In this document: positions 57,186-64,000 of the stretch, piece after piece
How the letters are laid out: the number at the start of each line of letters is the position of its first letter
Numbering within the stretch: position 1 is the stretch's first letter
Source of the DNA: Onthophagus taurus
Taxonomy: Eukaryota; Arthropoda; Insecta; Coleoptera; Scarabaeidae
Assembly (NCBI RefSeq): GCF_036711975.1
Contig: NC_091976.1
Location: 4,526,001-4,590,000, forward strand
Direction: 5' to 3'
DNA length: 64,000 nt
The notes under the pieces: generated by a model
Seen by the model: only the letters and a program-made list of their open reading frames with translations
What the model was told of the DNA's origin: nothing
Database searches by the model: none
Made by a program: the position numbers and the translations under genes

Positions 57186-60100
57186 TTATCTATTATTAAT
57201 AATATTGTGGTGACCCCAAGCTAATGTATTAATATAATCAGAATCAATCCATCGCTTAGAGTCATAAGGTGATAGGACCAATTTATTCTGTAAAACGGTA
57301 AAAATGTCATGATTGAAACTTCTGAAGATGAGCTGTTTTTTAAATAAAACCGATTTCGTACTCAAACAATCTAAATAATTTTCAAAAGTGATTTTACGTT
57401 TAACAATAGCCTTTCTAACCCCTTTCGATTTTTTTGTAATACGTTCACCTGAAACACGATTCGCATACACCTTTGACCTTAAACCAACGAATTCCAGCAT
57501 TATATTACCACAATTCTCATCTTTCATGAGTCCTAAAACAGCTTTATTTTGGAGCGGGATGTTAAACTGGTTATCTGGACTATAATTCGATGTGTCAAAT
57601 TTATCTAAATTCAATTTAACCTCATTATAAATGTCATCTGTATAAATTTGAACGGTGAAGCTATCTGTATCCATATAGCATAACCGAATATCTTCACCAT
57701 ATTTCGGCTTTAAATAAGCGTAGTAGAAATCATACATTAATAATTTTGATAGCTCTAAAACGGTAAAACCTATGTATAGAGGTTTATCGTAAATTACGTG
57801 AAGCCGCTCCATCTCAATAGCTGAAAACGTTTTAGTGAAAATTTTTATACTTTTAAAATTTAACTTTGAAATTAAACTACGCGCTCCAAGTCGTGGTCGA
57901 CCACGACCACCTGTATGAACATCATCCCAGCTAGTGACTAATTTTACATCAACTCGCTTATCAACGTTCTCCATTGTTTTCCCGAATACAGAATTATTCA
58001 TCAATTTAAAAAAATCTTTCTCAAATGAATTGTTTGCCATCTGACGTAATTCTGTATTTTTGTTAATGTAAGACTTTAACCAAGCCGACTGCTTAAACGA
58101 TAAAACTCTATTCACACTACTAACTTTAAGGCCATGAGCGACAGCTTGCTTTAAGTTTCTATAATGTATAATATAATTTTTCTTGCTTAATAAATTCGGG
58201 ATTAAACGTCTATCACTTTCACATTTACCATTAGGTGGGATTATGTTTTCAGGTAGAAAAGGTAGATCGTTATGTAGATCGTGTAAATTTTTAGGGTATT
58301 CAACATCCACATCTAAAATATAGCCAAAATCAGAGCAATCGGATACATCATTAAAATTGAAATTTCGAATTTGGTTTTCATTTAACCACGTGAACTCACC
58401 AACAGGCATAGGTTGCGACATCGCCCACCCATACAAATTGTTGGCATCCCAATACATTAAAAAATTTGAGGGTAAATTAGTATCAAAATGTTCCATAAAT
58501 TTATTATTAGCTCTGGCATGACGTAATGAACATTGAGAAATACCACCACGAATACCTTTTTTAATAAAGTGAACTTGATCTATATCCGTTAGTAATTCCA
58601 ATTTAATTTTTGTAAATTTCAACATTGAATCCCACGAAAGACTAGGAGCGGTATAATAATTCGCAGGATCCAAACCGTATGTTCTAAAACAAACTTGCCG
58701 AAATTTTTCGAAAACATCAGCAAGTAAAAGAACATCCGACTTTAGATATAGATCCGAATAGTCTTTTAGAGTTTGACACATAAATGTTTCCCACACAGTT
58801 TGCGCGTGTAAATATTGTTCATCGGTTATAGCTTCTAAAGTGAGTTTATTGAAAAACGCATCTTTACAGGGTAGAACTGTATCATTAAGTTTATCAAAAG
58901 AGTTCATGTAATTATATGGAAATATTCCTTTTTTAGTTAATAATTTAAATTGATTGTTGTGTGGGAAAAATTTACGCACATTTTTAAAATCACAATTATC
59001 GAGAGTGCTGACTAAAGAATCTAATGAAGATGCCATAAATCTAAACGAATCCAGAAATTTTAGTTTCATAAAAACATCTTCAAACTGATTATTTTCCTTT
59101 TCAACTCTATCAACAAGCACCCTTTTACTAAAACTGATGTATCTCTCTTTATTGTTAGGTAATACATCAAGCCCATCACCAAGTTTAGCTATTTCTTTGA
59201 TAAATAAATGGCAATCATAACCGCTAAAATTATGGAAAAATACTGGAACGAAATGTTGAAGTTTATAATTTAGATTACAGTTTGTATGAGCCGGCCCGCG
59301 ATATCTGCCACTTATGTGACAGTGATCCCGCACCTTAGTTTGGTCTATTGTGAAAGGATTTTGACAAATGAAACAAAATTGTGCAATATCGAAATTATGT
59401 TGCTCTTCAGTCGTTAAAGGTAGCATAGGTTTTACGGTTTTAAAGTATTCGCTATAGATAAATTTAGTATCGTTAAGTAATTTTGTGATAAAAACTTGTG
59501 ATGCATCAGGACCCGTGTAAGTTTCAAATTTATTATAACTATCATCCACTGTGGATACTATGTAATATGCGAAACTATAGGGTAAATGCATCTCAATTTT
59601 TTCGGTGAAAGATTGGGTTGAATTGGGTTCACAATGCTGGATCGGTAGTAAAAGAGCCTCAAAATCCGCATAAATCACAAACGGGCACATTTGAGTGAAT
59701 TTATAGTTATTGAATTCTAAAATATTTTGCGGGGTTAATTGTCCAAAAAAATTTGGTGTTGGTTTTACATCTTTCGATGGTATGATGGTCATTTTATGGT
59801 TACAATCATTAAGTTGATGTACCTGCAGCTTATTAACGGATGGAAATCGTAATAAACAACCATCACATATGTAATTCGCATGTTCGTGGTTTGAAAGCCG
59901 ACTAGAAATAAGTCGTGATAGGTTTTTTATTAAAACGAAATGACCTATACCGTTTTTAAATAAATATAGGAGATTAATATGTATATCCCGACGTCGTTTA
60001 GTAAAATAAATTGGTCCTTCCACCGTGCATCCACCATAATTATCTACAACTAATTCATAAACATTAATACTTAAATTATTCATTAATTCTATTTTAACTA

Positions 60101-61034
60101 AGTCCTTTAAATGAACTGGGAACATTATACCATTTAAATTAAGTACTGTGCTATAATGTGGATAGCTAGAAATCCGATCCTGAGTAAAATCGGTGGGATA
60201 GAGGGCCGCTGTCAAACACCACGCTAAACATGCATCATCATCATAGTTTTTAATATTGATACATGCATGTTTTTTAGCGATTTGCTCTGGAAGTCGGATG
60301 TATGATGACCCAGACAGCGGCTCATATTTATTGATATTAAGCAGAAGGTTGGATATAGCTAAGAAAGCCCAACCAGATCCACGCTCCTGAAACTCCTCAC
60401 TCTGATTTAAAATATCACGAGTCATGTCATTGTACACCGCATCCAACTCCGTAGTAGGTGTAATAACTTTAAATTTTGAATTAAAATTTTTTTCCGAAAC
60501 AAGCACACCCTCTAAGTTATCATCACCGTTTTCATCTGGATCGGATTTAATGAAAAATGCTAATAGTTCAATTTGAACTTTAATAGAATTAAATTTACCT
60601 ATACTATCCATAATTAATCTAAATACAACATTACCACATTTCTTTAAGTATGATGGTATGTCATCATCGCGCGTTGCACCTTTCACTCTATAAACGGCGA
60701 TGCGGTTTTTAAAACATGTAGCTATCATTTCCACATCGTTTTCACCATCAACCGGAGATACATGTTCAGCGCAAAGATGCGCTCGAAGTGTTGAAATTGA
60801 TGGGAACATTTTAGCGCAGATTCCACATTCCTTAAACTTAGAGCTTGAAGAGGTTGTAGCCGCAACATCAACGACATCGGCAGCGGATGTTGAAGGTATA
60901 GGTCCAGGAACATCCACAGCGGATGTTGAAGGTGTAGGTCCCACATCCATCAAACCATGATTTACATTTTGCAAATGGCGTAAAAGATTTTTCTTTAAAG
61001 TGAATACTTGATTACAGAATTCGCATGAAAACAT
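57186..61034 (-). CDS. Family B DNA polymerase with zinc-finger N terminus, Polinton C (1282 aa)
   Basis: Full-length frame. Two C2H2 fingers lie near the start (CEFCNQVFTLKKNLLRHLQN and CGICAKMFPSISTLRAHLC). The exonuclease motifs are FVIYADFEALL, NFSGYDCHLF and YLKSDVLLLADVFE. A zinc segment CFICQNPF..VRDHCHISGRYRGPAH resembles endonuclease VII. The polymerase motifs are YWDANNLYGWAM (A), NSVFGKTMENVDKR (B) and CYMDTDSF (C, about residue 1121). Such protein-primed polymerases copy the linear Polinton from its ends. Confidence 0.92.
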   Translation of the reverse strand: MFSCEFCNQVFTLKKNLLRHLQNVNHGLMDVGPTPSTSAVDVPGPIPSTSAADVVDVAATTSSSSKFKECGICAKMFPSISTLRAHLCAEHVSPVDGENDVEMIATCFKNRIAVYRVKGATRDDDIPSYLKKCGNVVFRLIMDSIGKFNSIKVQIELLAFFIKSDPDENGDDNLEGVLVSEKNFNSKFKVITPTTELDAVYNDMTRDILNQSEEFQERGSGWAFLAISNLLLNINKYEPLSGSSYIRLPEQIAKKHACINIKNYDDDACLAWCLTAALYPTDFTQDRISSYPHYSTVLNLNGIMFPVHLKDLVKIELMNNLSINVYELVVDNYGGCTVEGPIYFTKRRRDIHINLLYLFKNGIGHFVLIKNLSRLISSRLSNHEHANYICDGCLLRFPSVNKLQVHQLNDCNHKMTIIPSKDVKPTPNFFGQLTPQNILEFNNYKFTQMCPFVIYADFEALLLPIQHCEPNSTQSFTEKIEMHLPYSFAYYIVSTVDDSYNKFETYTGPDASQVFITKLLNDTKFIYSEYFKTVKPMLPLTTEEQHNFDIAQFCFICQNPFTIDQTKVRDHCHISGRYRGPAHTNCNLNYKLQHFVPVFFHNFSGYDCHLFIKEIAKLGDGLDVLPNNKERYISFSKRVLVDRVEKENNQFEDVFMKLKFLDSFRFMASSLDSLVSTLDNCDFKNVRKFFPHNNQFKLLTKKGIFPYNYMNSFDKLNDTVLPCKDAFFNKLTLEAITDEQYLHAQTVWETFMCQTLKDYSDLYLKSDVLLLADVFEKFRQVCFRTYGLDPANYYTAPSLSWDSMLKFTKIKLELLTDIDQVHFIKKGIRGGISQCSLRHARANNKFMEHFDTNLPSNFLMYWDANNLYGWAMSQPMPVGEFTWLNENQIRNFNFNDVSDCSDFGYILDVDVEYPKNLHDLHNDLPFLPENIIPPNGKCESDRRLIPNLLSKKNYIIHYRNLKQAVAHGLKVSSVNRVLSFKQSAWLKSYINKNTELRQMANNSFEKDFFKLMNNSVFGKTMENVDKRVDVKLVTSWDDVHTGGRGRPRLGARSLISKLNFKSIKIFTKTFSAIEMERLHVIYDKPLYIGFTVLELSKLLMYDFYYAYLKPKYGEDIRLCYMDTDSFTVQIYTDDIYNEVKLNLDKFDTSNYSPDNQFNIPLQNKAVLGLMKDENCGNIMLEFVGLRSKVYANRVSGERITKKSKGVRKAIVKRKITFENYLDCLSTKSVLFKKQLIFRSFNHDIFTVLQNKLVLSPYDSKRWIDSDYINTLAWGHHNIINNR

Positions 61035-61097
61035 TGTACACTTTGTTATTGTAGGAACTAGTATTAAAGTGACGCATTAGGTCGCATAAGCCGGCTT

Positions 61098-61826
61098 TTA
61101 TGTGTGTGTGTGGGGGGAGGTGTTATTGTCATCATGTGGTTTGCACGACATTTCCAAATATTGCATCACATAAAAGTTAATCTCACATATGTTTTCCGAA
61201 CAAAATCGTCTAACTAAATCCAACTTATCCTTTGAAAACTTAGATGATGAGGAAGATGAGGTCATTATAAAATGTATATAATTTTTAAGATTTAAATTAT
61301 CCAATATATTCAATTTGTATGAAATTAAAACCGTCTTGGATAAAATTTCACGCACATCTTCCAAGGTTAGCATTATTGGTATAAAATATCTATTTTTAGA
61401 TCCCACATCATCAACATCATCACCATCTTCATGTTCATATGTTATGTGAATATAATTATCACCATCTACACCATCGTTAGCAGCAACTCTAAGAATTCCT
61501 TCAGCTAATGGGATTGTTTCATATGAAAAGTTTAAATTGAAGTGGATGAGCTTAAGCGTATTTATTAATATCATCCAATCATCCCTCAGCAATGTGATTA
61601 AATGATTTTGGGATTCAATTAATTTTGAGGTTAATTTTACACAGGTTATAAAACCTCTCGCAGCACTAATTCCAACTTTAATACAAAAATTTTCAGTGGA
61701 AAAGTCCGTCTCACCAATAAATTTATTTTCTTTCTCTATAGCAGCCTGAGACTGTTTCCACTGTTTATTCAGTGAGGTCCAGTAAGAGATTTCATCAGAA
61801 ATTTTACAAATGCTGGTAGCATCCAT
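61098..61826 (-). CDS. ORFx, conserved Polinton gene of unknown function, Polinton C
   Basis: 242 aa. Begins MDATSICKISDEISYWTSLN. Conserved with A: ENKFIGETDFSTENFCIKVG, LAEG followed by an acidic tract (EHEDGDDVDDVG), and the end CEINFYVMQYLEM. It has no transmembrane segment or known motif. It lies between polymerase and metalloproteinase on the same strand, with 63 bases to PolB. A polymerase-associated or regulatory role is only a guess. Confidence 0.6.
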   Translation of the reverse strand: MDATSICKISDEISYWTSLNKQWKQSQAAIEKENKFIGETDFSTENFCIKVGISAARGFITCVKLTSKLIESQNHLITLLRDDWMILINTLKLIHFNLNFSYETIPLAEGILRVAANDGVDGDNYIHITYEHEDGDDVDDVGSKNRYFIPIMLTLEDVREILSKTVLISYKLNILDNLNLKNYIHFIMTSSSSSSKFSKDKLDLVRRFCSENICEINFYVMQYLEMSCKPHDDNNTSPHTHT

Positions 61827-61900
61827 TTCGCAAAGAGATTGAATGTAAACTAAATCGATTGATCGATGTTGACTCCTTTATATTTCATGTCAAACATTTT

Positions 61901-63529
61901 TTAATATTCAGCGGGAATTGGTAGTTTGTATGAAATGATCGCAGATAATACATATTTAAGTTGATCTAATAGAGATTTATAGGGGCAAGATATACCTAAA
62001 ATAAATAAACTTTTATCTAAACTATCTGTAACTTCCTTTAAATATTCATCATAACGAATAATTTTATCTCCAACGATGAAATTCAATAAACCATCAGGTG
62101 TTTTGTATACTCCATTAAATTTCGTTGGCATCCCAGGAAATAGATCGACAACTGATGTAATAATTTTGTTTCTATTGTAAAATGACTCATCCACCCCAAT
62201 CGCATAAATATCATCAAAAAATATATATGTTAATCCATAATTACTCGTTACAACACCTCTAACCTTAGATTGATCATTTAAACCTAAATCAGTTTCTGAA
62301 AATTTCCATTTATAGCGTATGGTTATACTAGCAATTTCAATTATATAGATTGTATCACGTATGATAAATATAAATTGACCGTTAGGACCTATCGAAACTA
62401 CATAATCATCATCCTCTTTTAAAACCCCTCTTAAAGGACGTATCCAATCCACAATGTTTACAGGTTTAGACCAAATTGGTTTTTTTGTTTTTAGATCGAT
62501 TAACCAAACCCATTGTTTATAGAATACATAAATTTGTTTATTGTAAATTAAAAATCCTGAAAACTTATTGTCCACATCACATACCTCCGCGTGTGCTAGA
62601 TTCGACAATGTTGGTGTTGAAGATGTAGATGTTAGGGAATGTGTAATATAGGCGGGGGGTGTTGTATTTAACGTAGGTGTTGGATTAACAGTGGTGGTTA
62701 CACTTTCTGTTGAATTTCCATATAATTGTTGTATATTATAAATATCTTCACGACTTAACGTGAAATTTTCAATATTTATGTTACCATAAATCGGATGCAT
62801 CACCGAGTTGAGTCGTACATTATGATGTAATCCTAAGGCGTGCCCTATTTCATGCACCATAACTAGAAATAGGTTATGTTTACCTTCTATTGTGGTATTG
62901 GTTATATCCCAATCTTCATCTAAATCTACATGAATTTCAACTTTGGATTTTTTAATATGTGGATAGTATGCGTGAGCTAACACGCGCCCTTTACCATCTA
63001 AAGAACTCCGACAATATATCGTTGAATTTCGTATACACGTATGATTTTTCGATAGGAAACCTATTAAAATATTAGCGCCCGCAAACGTCCTTTCAAACTT
63101 TACGTTAATGTATTTAGACCAAACGTTAAAGGCTCTTTCCACCACGGTTGTAAAACCGGGATATGAAGATGTGTATACATTCCATCTAAGTGTTGATAGA
63201 TTCCATCTTCGAGTCGTGATTGGTTTGGAACTTAAATTTTCGAATAAATCCACATTACCACATCTAGGCGTCCAAAGTAACTCCAAGGTGTCAAAATTTG
63301 CTTGTCCTGTGATTGGGAGATTAAAATATTTTTGGAAATTATTTATACCATCCCTCAACATTTCATTCTCAGTTTTATGCACGCTTATTTTACCAGTACC
63401 AGCATTAGCATCTTGTCTGATATAACCATACTTATCTAGAATATTATAAATTTCCACTTCATGCTCGGTTAGCAACCCCGTGATATGTCTTAACATATAC
63501 ATCCAAAGAATCAACAATAATACCTTCAT
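61901..63529 (-). CDS. Matrix-metalloproteinase-like secreted protease, Polinton C (542 aa)
   Basis: Full-length frame with the complete MMP layout. Signal peptide (MKVLLLILWMYMLRHITGLL). Prodomain with INNFQKYFNLPITGQANFD and the cysteine switch TPRCGNVD (residues 87-94). Catalytic domain with the zinc site MVHEIGHALGLHHN (about 224-237) and Met-turn SVMHPIYGN. A Thr/Pro-rich linker (about 275-320). A hemopexin-like tail starting VCDVDNKFSGFLIYNKQIYV. The family cleaves extracellular matrix. A virus-borne MMP is known from baculoviruses; in a Polinton it could help spread between tissues. Copies at 23010-24684 and 51941-52255 show it is a standing part of this Polinton group. Confidence 0.85.
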   Translation of the reverse strand: MKVLLLILWMYMLRHITGLLTEHEVEIYNILDKYGYIRQDANAGTGKISVHKTENEMLRDGINNFQKYFNLPITGQANFDTLELLWTPRCGNVDLFENLSSKPITTRRWNLSTLRWNVYTSSYPGFTTVVERAFNVWSKYINVKFERTFAGANILIGFLSKNHTCIRNSTIYCRSSLDGKGRVLAHAYYPHIKKSKVEIHVDLDEDWDITNTTIEGKHNLFLVMVHEIGHALGLHHNVRLNSVMHPIYGNINIENFTLSREDIYNIQQLYGNSTESVTTTVNPTPTLNTTPPAYITHSLTSTSSTPTLSNLAHAEVCDVDNKFSGFLIYNKQIYVFYKQWVWLIDLKTKKPIWSKPVNIVDWIRPLRGVLKEDDDYVVSIGPNGQFIFIIRDTIYIIEIASITIRYKWKFSETDLGLNDQSKVRGVVTSNYGLTYIFFDDIYAIGVDESFYNRNKIITSVVDLFPGMPTKFNGVYKTPDGLLNFIVGDKIIRYDEYLKEVTDSLDKSLFILGISCPYKSLLDQLKYVLSAIISYKLPIPAEY

Positions 63530-63783
63530 ATTTAAAATTTTTTTCCACGTCTACACTGTGTGAGAGTTAGTGAGTAAATGATTAAATATCAAGAGGTTAT
63601 CGATTTATATAATTATTATGGATAAAATAAAAAAATAGTTTCCAATAAAAAAGTAATATTTATTTATTTACATAGAATTTACCAATATATACATCTTTAG
63701 AACGAACGATTAACAGAATACATCTCTAGAGCGGGTACTACACAAACATTTTTTAAAATTAACACAATATCTAGAGCGAACGA
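63530..63783 (-). other. Intergenic region with a 74-bp tandem duplication
   Basis: Two units (about 63694-63767 and 63768-63841) carry GCGAACGATTAACAG and ATACATCTCTAGAGCGGG. The second reaches into the end of the next gene. TATA-like sequence near 63600 may serve the metalloproteinase. Confidence 0.6.
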
Positions 63784-64000
63784 TTAACAGCATACATCTC
63801 TAGAGCGGGTACTACACAAAAATTTTTTTAAAATAAACACATTGTTTTGAGAACAGATTGCTGGGGCACTAATGTGGAACCAGCACGGAGTGATGGTTAA
63901 ATTTAATTTATTGGTACTGTCTTCATCAAATTCGACTCCAATATCGGTTATAATACATCTACCAGCGCGCGCTTCCAAAAAATGGGCTTTTTGATTACCC
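63784..64000 (-). CDS. 'DIQGF' family protein, C-terminal part, Polinton C, cut at the window edge
   Basis: The frame is open to the window end and reads KAHFLEARAGRCIITD, then LTITPCWFHISAPAICSQNN, matching the later part of 22441-22965. The true start lies outside. Confidence 0.65.
   Translation of the reverse strand, partial: GNQKAHFLEARAGRCIITDIGVEFDEDSTNKLNLTITPCWFHISAPAICSQNNVFILKKFLCSTRSRDVCC

Larger units (their letters stand above)
56152..64000 (-). mobile_element. Polinton C, left part, continuing beyond the window
   Basis: The tip AGTAGTATAGTAATGCCGG is close to the tips of A and B. It lies inside a piggyBac transposase gene, so the insertion point is clear. Visible parts: membrane protein, full PolB, ORFx, metalloproteinase, start of the DIQGF gene. 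No break is seen in the visible part. Its protein sequences differ from A throughout, so it is a separate subfamily; the open frames suggest a young copy. The long gene-bearing TIR of A is not present here. Confidence 0.85.

Noticed and set aside
60700-60960. Plus-strand frame opposite the PolB zinc-finger region of Polinton C
   Set aside because: Shadow frame in a low-complexity linker.
1-64000. Host protein-coding genes
   Set aside because: Every supported frame belongs to a mobile or virus-like element; the metalloproteinase was considered as a host gene, but its three copies sit among Polinton genes.

Overview
The window reads as a transposon graveyard from an animal genome, most likely an insect. 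It is AT-rich, and I recognise no ordinary host gene. It holds a pile of Polinton/Maverick elements (large virus-like DNA elements with protein-primed family B polymerases), into and around which piggyBac, PIF/Harbinger, Tc1/mariner, P-like and LINE elements have inserted. An endogenous densovirus-like fragment and a short LTR-retrotransposon fragment are also present.

Layout. 1-1881: right terminal inverted repeat (TIR) of a Polinton that continues left of the window. 1882-4690: Polinton fragments of two lineages. 4691-5715: LINE 3' end and P-element fragment. 5716-34978: Polinton A, bounded by matching tips (AGTAGATAAATAATG...) and gene-bearing TIRs several kb long. Its left TIR holds a Harbinger (7854-11481) that is itself split by a piggyBac (8523-11170). 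Its DNA polymerase region holds a mariner-like element (13274-14304) and an apparently complete Harbinger (17066-19746). 34979-40476: right part of a second, very similar Polinton (B). 40477-42870: densovirus-like fragment, then a second copy of the LINE/P-element composite. 42940-50560: more divergent Polinton-like fragment (D), carrying an apparently intact piggyBac (44884-47594). 50640-52260: LTR-retroelement and Polinton fragments. 52283-56151: two piggyBac remnants, the first split by a Tc1 element. 56152-64000: left part of Polinton C, which jumped into the second piggyBac and runs off the window.

How the Polinton genes fit together. The replication and integration set is a zinc-finger-headed PolB and a retrovirus-like integrase with a chromodomain. 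The particle set is an adenain-like protease, a packaging ATPase, candidate major capsid and penton proteins, a PLA2-containing minor protein and a coiled-coil fibre-like protein. Accessory genes include a full matrix-metalloproteinase-like protein (signal peptide, cysteine-switch prodomain, zinc catalytic domain, hemopexin-like tail), a 'DIQGF' protein of unknown function, and an unknown ORF beside PolB. The TIRs carry small genes of their own and end in arrays of ETS-like (ACCGGAAGTG) and CRE (TGACGTCA) sites.

The most unusual items are the metalloproteinase carried by Polintons, the transcription-factor-site arrays at the Polinton tips, a small four-exon gene with near-duplicate introns (44386-44792), and a Harbinger whose transposase intron holds its second gene on the opposite strand. 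All functional names come from motif recognition by eye; no database search was run.
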